From Agathobacter sp. (GTDB taxonomy: Bacteria > Bacillota > Clostridia > Lachnospirales > Lachnospiraceae), in NCBI GenBank assembly GCA_017409825.1, contig JAFQRZ010000024.1, positions 186,001-250,000 on the forward strand: a DNA stretch of 64,000 nucleotides, given 5' to 3'. Position 1 is the stretch's first letter. Each line of letters begins with the position of its first letter. The position numbers and the translations under genes are program-made. The notes under the pieces are model-generated. The model was not told the DNA's origin. It ran no database searches and was given only the letters and a program-made list of their open reading frames with translations. Shown piece after piece: positions 52,938 through 62,260 of this stretch.

Positions 52938-53861
52938 TTATTGTTTAATTTTCAACTGTGACAATAATTTTTCGAAATATTCTGGCAATGGTGCATGAAA
53001 TTCCATGTATTCCTGCGTCGTTGGATGAATAAAACCAATTGTTTTTGCATGCAAAGTTTGTCCAGAAAGGTTTTTAAAGGCGCTTTTTCCACTAGAATAA
53101 AGGCCATCACCTAATAATGGGTGGCCAATACTTGACATGTGTACACGAATCTGATGCGTACGTCCTGTTTCAAGTTTAAACTGCATATAAGTATAGTTTC
53201 CAAAGCGTTCTAATACTTTATAATGCGTAATCGCGGGCTTCCCATTTCTCTCATTAATGGCCATTTTTTTGCGTTCTACGGGATGTCTGCCGATAGGACC
53301 TTCAATGGTGCCTTCATCGTCTTTTACATTTCCATGAACGATTCCTTCATAAATTCGATTTACAGAATGTACCTTAATTTGTTCGGCAATATTTACATGG
53401 CTAATATCGTTTTTACAAACAATCAAGGAACCTGTGGTATCCATATCGATACGATGCACAATACCAGGACGAATTTCTCCATTGATACCACTTAAGCTGT
53501 CTTTGCAATGAAACATAATGGCATTAACCAAAGTCCCCGTAAAATGTCCTGCTGAAGGATGTACAACCATTCCTTTCGGTTTATTAACAATTAATAAATC
53601 ATCATCTTCATATAAAATATCCAATGGAATATCTTCAGGCTCAATAGAGGTTTCAGCTGCATCCGGAAAATGAATCGTTACCACATCTTCAAAACTCATG
53701 CGATAACTTGATTTTTCTACCTTATCATTGACTAAAATCCCACCATCTTTTATTAACTTTTGAAAAAAAGAACGGGAAGTATCTGGATAAATAATGCTTA
53801 AAAATTTATCCAAACGCTCTCCTTCCTGTTCTTCCATTACTTCAAATATCTCTGTCTTCAT
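52938..53861 (-). CDS. RluA/RluD family rRNA pseudouridine synthase
   Basis: The 307 residues have an N-terminal S4 RNA-binding domain (ERLDKFLSIIYPDTSRSFFQKLIKDGGILVN) and a pseudouridine synthase core with the catalytic aspartate in VHRIDMDTTGSLIVCK. TGRTHQIRVHMSSIGHPLLGD lies further on. The S4-plus-core build and position next to lspA match RluD/YlyB. It modifies 23S rRNA uridines. It begins one base before the lspA stop region and is cotranscribed with it. Confidence 0.95.
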   Translation of the reverse strand: MKTEIFEVMEEQEGERLDKFLSIIYPDTSRSFFQKLIKDGGILVNDKVEKSSYRMSFEDVVTIHFPDAAETSIEPEDIPLDILYEDDDLLIVNKPKGMVVHPSAGHFTGTLVNAIMFHCKDSLSGINGEIRPGIVHRIDMDTTGSLIVCKNDISHVNIAEQIKVHSVNRIYEGIVHGNVKDDEGTIEGPIGRHPVERKKMAINERNGKPAITHYKVLERFGNYTYMQFKLETGRTHQIRVHMSSIGHPLLGDGLYSSGKSAFKNLSGQTLHAKTIGFIHPTTQEYMEFHAPLPEYFEKLLSQLKIKQ

Positions 53862-54452
53862 TTATCTTTCCTTTTTATCCTTTTTCGAAGGGAAAATCAT
53901 CTCAATATCTTCATCTTTATAATAGAAAATACCTAAAACCAGCAAAGCAATCGCAGCACAGGTAACATAGATATCTGCCACATTGAAAATTGGGAAGTCA
54001 ATTAGCTTAAAATATAAGAAATCAACTACATATTGCTGACTCATTCGGTCAATTAAATTTCCAATTGCACCAGCAGTTAAAAACACTAAAATTAAATCTA
54101 AATATAACATTCTCTTATTTTGAGGAATTTTAATATATACCCAGACAAAAATAAGAATCATAAGTATAGTCAAAAGATAAAAGAATCCCATTCGCACGTT
54201 AAGATACAATTCTGGATTTTGAACAAAAATATCAAATTGAAAAATCCCATGCAATAACGAAATTGGATCCATCCCAAAGGCTGCACTGGTATTTTCTAAA
54301 TACTGCAGTTCAAATACATCTTTTATAATTGGAATCGCTGGTTTATTCTTTAAAAATAATACCGCACAATATTTTGTGAATTGGTCCAATACAATCAATA
54401 CAAGAACCAAAATCCCACTAAATAAAAGTGTTTTCTTGTTTTTTTTCTGCAT
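53862..54452 (-). CDS. lspA: Lipoprotein signal peptidase (signal peptidase II)
   Basis: The 196 residues have four membrane segments, the NTSAAFGM loop, and the two catalytic aspartates in GAIGNLIDRMSQQYVVDFLYF and FPIFNVADIYVTCA. It cleaves prolipoproteins after lipid attachment. At 196 residues it is longer than the usual 150-170, owing to an insert of about 30 residues after NTSAAFGM (DPISLLHGIFQFDIFVQNPE). The adjacent rluD-type gene is the usual partner. Confidence 0.94.
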   Translation of the reverse strand: MQKKNKKTLLFSGILVLVLIVLDQFTKYCAVLFLKNKPAIPIIKDVFELQYLENTSAAFGMDPISLLHGIFQFDIFVQNPELYLNVRMGFFYLLTILMILIFVWVYIKIPQNKRMLYLDLILVFLTAGAIGNLIDRMSQQYVVDFLYFKLIDFPIFNVADIYVTCAAIALLVLGIFYYKDEDIEMIFPSKKDKKER

Positions 54453-54471
54453 AAATATCGTTCTCCTGCAT

Positions 54472-55224
54472 TTATTTATAAAACGAAAATTTCACACGTA
54501 ATTTTCCTTTTTTACTAACTGTATTACAGTCCTCGAAGATAAAACGTGCTTTTCCTCTCACCGAAACAATCGCACCATTCTCACAGCTTTGGTTGCAGTT
54601 TGTAATACATTTCCCATTGATAAAAACCTTCTCTGAAGCAAGTAGTTCAGAAGCCTCCGAACGTGACAAATGAAATGCTTTTGCAATAATACAATCAATA
54701 CGATTCGAAGCAATCATATCAAAATGCTCTTCTAAGCTTATATTTGCCTGTAAATCGGCATAATTGCATTCTTCCGACAAATCCACCATAGTATGTCTAA
54801 TCTTTTGTAATTCGGCCATTATAAACGAAAATATCCCTTCATCGCAAAAGACATAATAATCTTCCTCAAAACAAAGAATATCTCCCAGACGATTTCGTTC
54901 AATCCCAAGATTCATCAATGCACCTAAAACGTCGCGATGTGTCAGTTTTTCTGCAAATTTAGGGTATTTCGGAATAATATGAATACACTTCATCGGATAT
55001 TCGTACTCATAATAAAGAGCATCAGGGATAAACGCTACCATCTGACGCTCCGCACTATCATATCCTCCAAAAAGTTCGGTTCGTGTATGGAATTCCTTTT
55101 GGGAAGTATGATAAATATTCTGTTCATTTAAATTAAGGAAACCGCTAAAAGTAACGATTCCCTTAATGTTTGCTTGTTTTGATAAGTCTATAAGACGTTT
55201 TTTACATAATTCCTGTTCATTCAT
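54472..55224 (-). CDS. ylmH: YlmH family RNA-binding protein (S4 domain)
   Basis: ATG 55224 (MNEQELCKKRLIDLSKQANIKGIVTFSGFLN) is the proper start. The longer frame to 55404 reads antiframe through sepF. The 250 residues hold a globular part (HRDVLGALMNLGIERNRLGDILCFEEDYYVFCDE) and a C-terminal S4 domain (CIIAKAFHLSRSEASELLASEKVFINGK). YlmH rescues stalled large ribosomal subunits and lies in the division cluster beside sepF, four bases away. Confidence 0.92.
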   Translation of the reverse strand: MNEQELCKKRLIDLSKQANIKGIVTFSGFLNLNEQNIYHTSQKEFHTRTELFGGYDSAERQMVAFIPDALYYEYEYPMKCIHIIPKYPKFAEKLTHRDVLGALMNLGIERNRLGDILCFEEDYYVFCDEGIFSFIMAELQKIRHTMVDLSEECNYADLQANISLEEHFDMIASNRIDCIIAKAFHLSRSEASELLASEKVFINGKCITNCNQSCENGAIVSVRGKARFIFEDCNTVSKKGKLRVKFSFYK

Positions 55225-55228
55225 AATT

Positions 55229-55732
55229 CTAGTAAGAAAAACTGCTTCCTGCTCCAAATGCATCCATAAGGTTCTGGATATCACCTGAAATATCGACACC
55301 ATTTGGTGTTGCAAGGAAAATATAGTTTGAAACTTTCTGAAGACTTCCATGCATTGCGTATGTAGCACCAGACGTAAAATCAATAATTCGCTGTGCAATT
55401 TCAATATTTAAGCCTTCCATATTGATAAGTACAGTTCTACCAGATAAGAGTGTATCTACAATCTCAATTTCATCTTCAATTGTTGTTGGTTTAATAACAC
55501 ATACTTCCATACCTGTATTTACCACCTGTTTTTTCGTTGCTTTTGTAATAGGAGTAATTTTAGAAACTGGTTTTTCTTTTACTTCTACTTTATTTTCTCT
55601 ACGAGGAGTTTTCTTCTTTGGTTCCTCATAATCATCGTCATCATCGTAATATTCTTCGTTTGCAAATTCATAATCATCATCGTCATCATCATTTAAACGT
55701 AATACATCTAAAATTTTATCCATGAAACTCAT
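55229..55732 (-). CDS. sepF: Cell division protein SepF
   Basis: ATG 55732 (MSFMDKILDVLRLNDD) follows AGGTGGAG; the longer frame overlaps yggS. The 167 residues have the N-terminal membrane-binding helix, a D/E/Y-rich acidic linker (DDDDDYEFANEEYYDDDD), and the SepF core (VCVIKPTTIEDEIEIVDTLLSGRTVLINMEGLNIEIAQRIIDFTSGATYAMHGS). It anchors FtsZ to the membrane in organisms with or without FtsA. Confidence 0.95.
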   Translation of the reverse strand: MSFMDKILDVLRLNDDDDDDYEFANEEYYDDDDDYEEPKKKTPRRENKVEVKEKPVSKITPITKATKKQVVNTGMEVCVIKPTTIEDEIEIVDTLLSGRTVLINMEGLNIEIAQRIIDFTSGATYAMHGSLQKVSNYIFLATPNGVDISGDIQNLMDAFGAGSSFSY

Positions 55733-55733
55733 A

Positions 55734-56447
55734 TTAATTCTCCACCTGTTTATTATAGTCTCTTTCACCGAAAATTCCAGTTCCAACACGGACCATTGTA
55801 GCTCCTTCTTCAATCGCAACCATGTAATCACCAGTCATTCCCATAGAAAGAATATTCATACTTACATTATCTATGTTTTCATTATCTATGTCAACAGATA
55901 ATTGCTTTATCTTGCGGAAAAACGGACGATTTTCTTCAGAATCAACAACATATGGTGCCACGGTCATAAGACCTTTGATACGTACATGTGGCATTTTTGC
56001 CACTTCTTTTACCAAATGAATTACCTCTTCTTCCGAAAGTCCAAACTTGGATTCTTCCTCGGCAATATTTACTTCTATTAAAATATCCATAACACAATTA
56101 TGTTTTGCTGCTTGCTTTTCAATTTCACAAGCTAATTTATAACTATCTACGGAATGAATCAATGCAGTTTTTCCAATGAGATACTTCACCTTATTGGTCT
56201 GCAAATGGCCAATCATATGCCAACAAATATCCTTTTCCATTACTTCATATTTGTCACACATTTCCTGAACCTTATTTTCACCAAAATTGCGAATGCCTGT
56301 AATATAAGCTTCTTCTAATAAAGGAACTGGCTTTGTCTTACTTACCGCAATTAACGTAATCTCATCTCTATTACGGCCACTCTTTTCACAAGCTGTTCTG
56401 ATATTTTGTTCTACTTCATATAAATTCTCTTTAATCACAATAGACAC
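55734..56447 (-). CDS. yggS: YggS family pyridoxal phosphate homeostasis protein
   Basis: The 237-residue protein has the PLP lysine in ITLIAVSKTKPV, IRNFGENKVQE, WHMIGHLQTNKVKYL and LSMGMTGDYMVAIEEGATMVRVGTGIFGER. It carries PLP without known enzymatic activity and steadies cellular vitamin B6 and amino-acid pools. It sits one base before sepF, the conserved order in Firmicutes. Confidence 0.96.
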   Translation of the reverse strand: MSIVIKENLYEVEQNIRTACEKSGRNRDEITLIAVSKTKPVPLLEEAYITGIRNFGENKVQEMCDKYEVMEKDICWHMIGHLQTNKVKYLIGKTALIHSVDSYKLACEIEKQAAKHNCVMDILIEVNIAEEESKFGLSEEEVIHLVKEVAKMPHVRIKGLMTVAPYVVDSEENRPFFRKIKQLSVDIDNENIDNVSMNILSMGMTGDYMVAIEEGATMVRVGTGIFGERDYNKQVEN

Positions 56448-56450
56448 CTC

Positions 56451-57839
56451 TTACTTCGATGTTAACTGATTTTCTTTGACTTCACTTGCATCTAATGCAA
56501 TATGGTCATATAGGGAAATGCCATACGCAGTTTTAGTTTCCACAATAGCATACTCTTCATTTTCATAAATAATATTAATCTGCTTAAATACAGCATATCC
56601 TTTATTAATATTATAAACACCAATTAAGGAATCTTTATCTGTCCCGATCTGGTAGGTGGTTTGAGAATTTGGCATAAGTACCAAATCACCTTCTGAAACA
56701 TCTTCACTATCTACATAGTAATGATCTTCGGTTTCATAATACAGCGTTGGATTTACAAGCTTCACTGTATTTACACCATCAACCGTATGCTTAATCATCA
56801 AACCTTGGGCACTTGAATCTCCACCCGTTGTAAAGAATTCTTTTGGAATAGTAAAAAATTCTTTAGTCGTAATCGCTGATTGTGGAATCTTAAGCCCTGT
56901 TTTTTCATTCATAACCAGCTCAATATCAATAAAACGATCGTTCGCATATCGAATCATCGCTTTTTTCAATGAAATATTTAAGAAATAGTTATCTTCCTGT
57001 TTCATTACACTGCTGGATGCATTCGTTGTAAAATCATCCTTACAAAAACGGATTTTTACACTTGATTGTCCATTTAATTCTTTTGCAAGTTTCTTACTAA
57101 TCGGAACAACAATATTCCATTCTTCACTATTGATTCGTTTATAAACTGGATCTGAAGCTTTGACCTTTTCATTTTCAAACAAATGATTTGCCTTATAATT
57201 ATTGTAATTCAAATCTGAGTTGATAATATCTTCGATCGTATAATCTTCAAACCCATCCACTTCATATACAATAATCCCATCATCTATAGATTTCATTTGA
57301 TAAAAAGTATGATTATTTTCTGCCTGATTTACAACTTCTGATAGATTCGATAAAGCATACGTGTTAACATCCTGTGCAAGTTCCGTATTTAAATTATTGT
57401 AAAATGTATAACATTGTGAGAACTGATTGGAGTTATAAGCCTTCGTAAAAGCATCTAATTCCATAGAAATCGTAGCTAAACTTTCCTTTGAAATTGCATT
57501 AGATTCTTTTCCAGCATTCTTGATTGCTTTTGAGATATCTCCATCTGTATCTATGGAATAAACTACATCATTCACAGATACTTTTGATGCATTTTTCACA
57601 TAATAATTAATGTATCCGCTTTGTTCTGCATATTCTACCGTTTCATCTCTCACAATGATTCCTTGATAAATATTGTTTGAGGCTATGGTTCCCTGCTGTA
57701 CTTGATACTCTGCAATATGGGATTTGGTAAAATACGAAAAAATATTAAATAAAACATATATAATAATGATAAAGAAGATTACAACTCCAATATTAAAATT
57801 GCCAGAACTTCTATACTTTACAATTTCTTTCTTAGCCAA
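56451..57839 (-). CDS. HlyD family membrane-fusion-like protein of the sepF cluster
   Basis: I start at TTG 57839, behind GAGGAGA, since the in-frame ATG at 57884 lacks a site. The 462 residues have one membrane segment at about 16-36 and an outer HlyD-like part (TIASNNIYQGIIVRDETVEYAEQSGYINYYVKNASKVSVNDVVYSID, a lipoyl-like hairpin, then a helical region). No transporter partner is encoded nearby. Its fixed place beside yggS-sepF in clostridia hints at an envelope or division role rather than export. Confidence 0.85.
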   Translation of the reverse strand: MAKKEIVKYRSSGNFNIGVVIFFIIIIYVLFNIFSYFTKSHIAEYQVQQGTIASNNIYQGIIVRDETVEYAEQSGYINYYVKNASKVSVNDVVYSIDTDGDISKAIKNAGKESNAISKESLATISMELDAFTKAYNSNQFSQCYTFYNNLNTELAQDVNTYALSNLSEVVNQAENNHTFYQMKSIDDGIIVYEVDGFEDYTIEDIINSDLNYNNYKANHLFENEKVKASDPVYKRINSEEWNIVVPISKKLAKELNGQSSVKIRFCKDDFTTNASSSVMKQEDNYFLNISLKKAMIRYANDRFIDIELVMNEKTGLKIPQSAITTKEFFTIPKEFFTTGGDSSAQGLMIKHTVDGVNTVKLVNPTLYYETEDHYYVDSEDVSEGDLVLMPNSQTTYQIGTDKDSLIGVYNINKGYAVFKQINIIYENEEYAIVETKTAYGISLYDHIALDASEVKENQLTSK

Positions 57840-57983
57840 AATAAATTCTCCTCGACTACTCTTTTCTAATATTTTGCATACCATAGTATTTTAACATTTT
57901 TTGTGTGCAAATACAACCGATACACATGTATATTCTAGCAGCTTTTCGTTCATACTATAAAAAAATTTAGGAGGCACAAAAAC

Positions 57984-58190
57984 ATGAAATGGATTGATAA
58001 CACTCTTTTAACTTTAGCTATTATTGGTTGTGTAAACTGGGGATTAGTTGGATTCTTCAGATTTGATTTAGTATCATTTATTTTTGGAGACATGACTTGG
58101 CTTTCACGTATTGTTTACGCTCTTGTTGGTTTAAGTGGTGTATATATGCTCACATTCTACGGTCGAATCAAATCTAATATGATAGACTAA
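57984..58190 (+). CDS. DUF378 small membrane protein
   Basis: The 68 residues match DUF378: MKWIDNTLLTLAIIGCVNWGLVGFFRFDLVSFIFG and VYALVGLSGVYML. Two membrane segments frame a short loop. The function is unknown. It has AGGAGG and stands alone on the plus strand between two minus-strand genes. Confidence 0.93.
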   Translation: MKWIDNTLLTLAIIGCVNWGLVGFFRFDLVSFIFGDMTWLSRIVYALVGLSGVYMLTFYGRIKSNMID

Positions 58191-58225
58191 AATAAAACGT
58201 CATAGTTTTATATTTTAAGAAAACA

Positions 58226-58262
58226 TAAAAACCCCGACATAAATATTATTTATGTCGGGGTA
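58226..58262 (-). terminator. Terminator of the 58278-58700 gene
   Basis: A perfect ACCCCGACATAAATA inverted repeat (58231-58261). The T run (TTTTTATG) lies on the minus-strand side only. Confidence 0.85.
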
Positions 58263-58277
58263 GATTATGTAAATGAA

Positions 58278-58700
58278 TTAAAGTGAAACTGCAATTTTCG
58301 CTTTCGCACATTCTGGTAAATCTGCTTCATTCTTAGAAACACTTAAGATGAATTTCACTTTATATTTTTCGCTAATTACATCAAGTTTTTCAATCGCTTT
58401 TGTGATTTCTTCTTCTGTGTCAACATCAGCAATTGTAAGGAAACTGTCAAGATACATTTCTTCTAAATCGTTATCCTGTGAGATAATTCCACAAATAAAT
58501 CCAACAAATTCATCACAGTTACTAACTGGATAATCCATTACATTGATAAGACGCACTTTGTTGTTCAGTTCATACATATGTTTCTGGCTCTTATCTAAAT
58601 AAACAACGTTTCCATTAGCTGTCTGAATAGCTGCATTTACCTTTCCTAAAAGTTCTTTGGTTTTTCCTTTTCCTTTTTCACCACAGATGATCTCTATCAT
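58278..58700 (-). CDS. Small P-loop protein of unknown function
   Basis: The 140 residues begin with a Walker A-like GEKGKGKTKELL, followed by VVYLDKSQKHMYELNNKVRLINVMDYPV and a C-terminal YKVKFILSVSKNEADLPECAKAKIAV that resembles a Walker B strand region. The GxKGxGKT form occurs in small clostridial proteins sometimes labelled as PilT-related, but no PilT domain is present. It may bind ATP. SD GGGGG. Confidence 0.8.
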   Translation of the reverse strand: MIEIICGEKGKGKTKELLGKVNAAIQTANGNVVYLDKSQKHMYELNNKVRLINVMDYPVSNCDEFVGFICGIISQDNDLEEMYLDSFLTIADVDTEEEITKAIEKLDVISEKYKVKFILSVSKNEADLPECAKAKIAVSL

Positions 58701-58798
58701 GGCTTTTTACCCCCTGGACTTTATTATAGTGTAAAAACATCTAAAAAATTTTTACTGATTATACTAATTATAGAACATTTGCACAGAAAATACAATCA

Positions 58799-59773
58799 CT
58801 AATTCGCATACTTCCTTAAAATTTGAGACATTAATAAATATAAATTGTGTCTGCAGTCTGCTTTATAGACAATACTAATGATATCTTCTCCGGCTTCATT
58901 CTTACAATACAGAACAAGACAGAATCCAGCTGCATACGTTGTCCCCGTCTTTCCACCTATAACCTGTACACCTTTTGGTGTTTCCTGTGCGCCAGACAAG
59001 TATTGATTTCCGTTATTATATGTTTTATGTACAGTTGAACCATTTACATTTGTATAGGTTACGGACTTAGATCTCGTACTAATAATTTCAACAAATTTTT
59101 CCTGCTTTAATGCTGCATTGAAAATAAGATACATATCATATACGGTTGTATAATGTCTTTTGTCCGTCAATCCGTGTGCATTGCTAAACTGGCTATTGGT
59201 TGCTCCTAATTTATGAGCTTCTTCTGTCATAACCTTTGCAAATTCTTCAACACTTCCTGAATGATGTTCAGCCAAAGCATCTGCAGCATCATTTCCACTA
59301 TTTAACATTAATCCATATAATAAATCATTAACCGTTATGTTATCTCCAGTTCTTAACCCAGCAAGAGAAGAATCTTTTGGCTGATTTGCTGCACTTTCAC
59401 TTACAATTACTACATCATCCAAATTACAATCTTTAATAATAATATACGCTGTTAAAATCTTTGTTGTACTAGCTGGATATAATTTTTTAAACAAATTCTG
59501 ACTATATAATACTTCGTTTTTTGTAACATTAAAAATACCGCCTCCCTGTGCAACACGAGCATAGGTACCTTCTAAACCAAAATTAATGGTATCTGTTACA
59601 CATACATCTTCTGCAAAATAATTTGCATTAACAGTATCTGCCTGATTTGTAAATGAATTCTGATAAGAATACGCATCATATTCTTTGGTCAACGCAGCTT
59701 GTTGAAAACCACAGCCAGTAAAGAACAAACTGATAACACATATCACACAAATAATTTTACTTATACATTTCAC
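58799..59773 (-). CDS. D-alanyl-D-alanine carboxypeptidase (S11) lipoprotein
   Basis: The 324 residues begin with a lipoprotein signal (ISLFFTGC, modified Cys at 21). The serine peptidase motifs are STTK (SxxK) in PASTTKILTAYIIIKD, SGN in NSGNDAADALAEH and KTGT in IGGKTGTTYAAG. It trims the fifth residue of the peptidoglycan stem peptide outside the membrane. The lipid anchor replaces the C-terminal helix of classic DacA. It overlaps mgsA by 17 bases. Confidence 0.94.
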   Translation of the reverse strand: MKCISKIICVICVISLFFTGCGFQQAALTKEYDAYSYQNSFTNQADTVNANYFAEDVCVTDTINFGLEGTYARVAQGGGIFNVTKNEVLYSQNLFKKLYPASTTKILTAYIIIKDCNLDDVVIVSESAANQPKDSSLAGLRTGDNITVNDLLYGLMLNSGNDAADALAEHHSGSVEEFAKVMTEEAHKLGATNSQFSNAHGLTDKRHYTTVYDMYLIFNAALKQEKFVEIISTRSKSVTYTNVNGSTVHKTYNNGNQYLSGAQETPKGVQVIGGKTGTTYAAGFCLVLYCKNEAGEDIISIVYKADCRHNLYLLMSQILRKYAN

Positions 59774-60152
59774 GCCACTCTAAATCTCCTCTATCTAATG
59801 ATTTTATTAATAATTCCGCTGTAGCAAGATTGGTTGCTAAAGGAATATTATGCTCATCACATAATTTTACAATGCTGTTTACATCTGGTTCATGAGATTT
59901 AGGCTGTAGAGGATCTCTTAAGAAAATCACCAAATCAATCTCATTATGTTCAATTTGTGCGCCTAACTGTTGTGAGCCACCTAAATGACCTGCTAAATAT
60001 TTGTGAACAGTTAAATTCGCTACCTCCTCAATTAATCTTCCAGTTGTACCAGTTGCAAAAAGTTCATTCTTGGTCAAAATTCCCCTGTAAGCGATACAAA
60101 AATTCTGCATTAATTTCTTCTTTGAATCATGTGCAACAAGTCCGATATTCAT
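59757..60152 (-). CDS. mgsA: Methylglyoxal synthase
   Basis: The 131-residue protein has MNIGLVAHDSKKKLM, the phosphate-binding FATGTTGRLIEE, AGHLGGSQQLGAQI and the catalytic region VIFLRDPLQPKSHEPDVNSI. It turns dihydroxyacetone phosphate into methylglyoxal, relieving sugar-phosphate stress. It follows rodA, a conserved order in clostridia. Confidence 0.96.
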   Translation of the reverse strand: MNIGLVAHDSKKKLMQNFCIAYRGILTKNELFATGTTGRLIEEVANLTVHKYLAGHLGGSQQLGAQIEHNEIDLVIFLRDPLQPKSHEPDVNSIVKLCDEHNIPLATNLATAELLIKSLDRGDLEWREMYK

Positions 60153-60167
60153 TTTGAGAACCCCTCC

Positions 60168-61295
60168 TTAATATTTTTTCGGTTGTAATCCAACATTGAG
60201 TACAAACCCCATTCCGATATAAATCGCTATAACAGACGAAAGTCCATAACTTACGAATGGTAACGGTACACCAGTGTTAGGTAAAAGCCCTGTATTAACA
60301 CCAATATTTACAAAACTTTGGAAGCCAATCCAAGTAGCCATACCACAACAGATTAATCTTCCTTGTAAATCCTTGGCTCTACTACCAATATAAATACATT
60401 CTACTACAGTAAAGAACAGTAATGCAACAACCGCTGCACAACCAACAAATCCTAACTCCTCACCAATAACGGCAAAAATAAAGTCCGTTTGTGGTTCCAA
60501 AATATAATTTGTATTCAGCATAGACGTTGCTTCAGAATTGTTTAAGCCTTTTCCCCATAGCTGTCCTGAACCAATTGCCATAATAGAATTTTGTTGCTGT
60601 AATGCTTTACTTACCCATCTCGGATCCGTTGGATATAACCACGCCATAATACGATCTAACTGATATGGATAATCAGCATCCGTTGATTTTGCTAACTGAA
60701 TGCAATAAGTCAACACAACAATGACTGTCGGCACTGCCACCGCTAACACAGTCATTACTATTTTATAACTTAATCCAGAAATAAACAAGAGTGCAACGAA
60801 AATTACTGCTGTAACAATTGTTGTAGAAAGGTCTGGCTGTTTCAAAATCAATATCAACGGTATTCCTGCAAAAACAAATGAAATTATAAGGTTCTTCAAT
60901 GTGCTAATATTTTCCTGCGTTTTAGCGAAAAAGTAAGCAAAAAAGGCTACAATAGCTAATTTTGCGAACTCGGATGGCTGAATCGTGATACCGCTGTCTT
61001 CACCACCAATTTCAAGCCATCGTTGTGCACCATTTACGTTCTTACCGAAAAATTCAACCATGAGCAGTAACCCTATCATAAGGGCATAATAAAGCCACGG
61101 GAATTTTAACAAAAAGGAGTAATCCATCAAGGAAACTGCTAGCATAATGCAGATACCAACTACAAACCCAAAGATTTGTTTTGGCTGTAAGTCTGGTCGT
61201 GCACTACCAATAACAAAAATTCCTATCAGTGTTAACGCGCAAATATATATAATTAGATGAAAATGATAATTCTTTAGTTTGTACTGTTTAAACAT
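60168..61295 (-). CDS. rodA: Rod shape-determining glycosyltransferase RodA (SEDS)
   Basis: The 375 residues give about ten membrane segments with SEDS motifs: GAQRWLEIG, IQPSEFAKLAIVAFFAYF, LLILKQPDLSTTIV-type phrase, GSGQLWGKGLNNSEA, and a C-terminal LPNTGVPLPFVSYGLSSVIAIYIGMGFVL. It polymerises glycan strands with PBP2, encoded upstream in the same operon. Confidence 0.95.
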   Translation of the reverse strand: MFKQYKLKNYHFHLIIYICALTLIGIFVIGSARPDLQPKQIFGFVVGICIMLAVSLMDYSFLLKFPWLYYALMIGLLLMVEFFGKNVNGAQRWLEIGGEDSGITIQPSEFAKLAIVAFFAYFFAKTQENISTLKNLIISFVFAGIPLILILKQPDLSTTIVTAVIFVALLFISGLSYKIVMTVLAVAVPTVIVVLTYCIQLAKSTDADYPYQLDRIMAWLYPTDPRWVSKALQQQNSIMAIGSGQLWGKGLNNSEATSMLNTNYILEPQTDFIFAVIGEELGFVGCAAVVALLFFTVVECIYIGSRAKDLQGRLICCGMATWIGFQSFVNIGVNTGLLPNTGVPLPFVSYGLSSVIAIYIGMGFVLNVGLQPKKY

Positions 61296-61296
61296 T

Positions 61297-61500
61297 CTAA
61301 ACTCTCTTCTTATCCTGTTTTAATGTAATCTTTATTTCAAACATATCTGCCGAAACATCAAAATAACGACTTACCAGGGCAGAAATTTCTTTCTTAAGCC
61401 GTGATATATCATTAGAAGAATATTCCAACGTGTCAGACTCCATCATAAGCTTTAAACGCTCTTTTGCGATAGATGACGCATCCTCTTTATGAAATATCAT
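61297..61500 (-). CDS. minE: Cell division topological specificity factor MinE (short)
   Basis: The 67 residues contain the anti-MinCD helix (EDASSIAKERLKLMMESDTLEYSSNDISRLKKEISALVSRYFDVSADMFEIKITLK). It is shorter than E. coli MinE (88), with a reduced N-terminal membrane helix. It stimulates MinD ATPase. It overlaps minD by 14 bases and is followed one base later by rodA. Confidence 0.9.
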   Translation of the reverse strand: MIFHKEDASSIAKERLKLMMESDTLEYSSNDISRLKKEISALVSRYFDVSADMFEIKITLKQDKKRV

Positions 61501-62245
61501 ATATGTACTCCTCTCCTTCCAAATCCGTTTTGCTCATCATTTGTTCCGATAAGTACATAAATTGCTTCGTGGCTTTTGAACGCATTGTCACCACTGGAAT
61601 CCCTTTATTTTGACTAATCATTACTTTGGTATCATGAGGAATCGTCCCTAAAATTGGAATATCAAACAATTCTTCAATATCCTGTTTCGACAACATATAT
61701 TTTTTACGTACCAGCTTCTCATCATATTCATTGATAATCAATTCAATTTTTGAAATCTGTGTTCCATTTAAAAGTTGAAGCACACGACTTGCATCTTTGA
61801 TTGCTGAAATATGTGGAGTCGTTAGTATAATTGCTCGATCTGCAACGGCCGTTGCAAAACGAAAGCCTTGATCAATGCCTGCTGGACAATCAATCAGACA
61901 ATAATCAAATTCCATTTTTAAATGATTCATTAAAACAGAAAATGCTTTTTCGTATTTATCTAATGGTATATTTTTTAGTGATGCAGGTATCATATAAAGA
62001 TTTTGGAAACGCTTGTCCCGAATCAATGCTTGATTTAACCGGCATCGGTTTTCTAGCAGGTCTAAAAGATTATAATTAATTTGGTCTTCTAAACCCATAA
62101 CAACATCTAAATTTCGAAGTCCCATGTCAGTATCTAACATAACGACTTTTTTATCTAACTGTGAAAGTCCTGCTCCAATATTGGCAATTGTTGTTGTCTT
62201 GCCAACACCGCCTTTTCCTGAAGTGAAAACGATGGTTTCACCCAT
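61487..62245 (-). CDS. minD: Septum site-determining ATPase MinD
   Basis: The 252 residues have the deviant Walker A GKGGVGKTTTIANIGAGL, LDTDMGLRNLDVVMGLE, IDCPAGIDQGFRFA and TTPHISAIKDASRV. It positions the division site with MinE. The C-terminus (MSKTDLEGEEYIYDIS) is acidic and lacks the basic amphipathic helix that binds MinD to membrane. No minC lies between it and PBP2. Confidence 0.95.
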   Translation of the reverse strand: MGETIVFTSGKGGVGKTTTIANIGAGLSQLDKKVVMLDTDMGLRNLDVVMGLEDQINYNLLDLLENRCRLNQALIRDKRFQNLYMIPASLKNIPLDKYEKAFSVLMNHLKMEFDYCLIDCPAGIDQGFRFATAVADRAIILTTPHISAIKDASRVLQLLNGTQISKIELIINEYDEKLVRKKYMLSKQDIEELFDIPILGTIPHDTKVMISQNKGIPVVTMRSKATKQFMYLSEQMMSKTDLEGEEYIYDIS

Positions 62246-62260
62246 GAAAATAACCTCCTG

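Noticed and set aside
55225-55404. N-terminal 60 residues in front of YlmH
   Set aside because: They are sepF read in another frame; ATG 55224 fits the family start.
58231-58262. Terminator for the DUF378 gene on the plus strand
   Set aside because: The T run lies only on the minus-strand side; on the plus strand the stem is followed by TAGATTATG.
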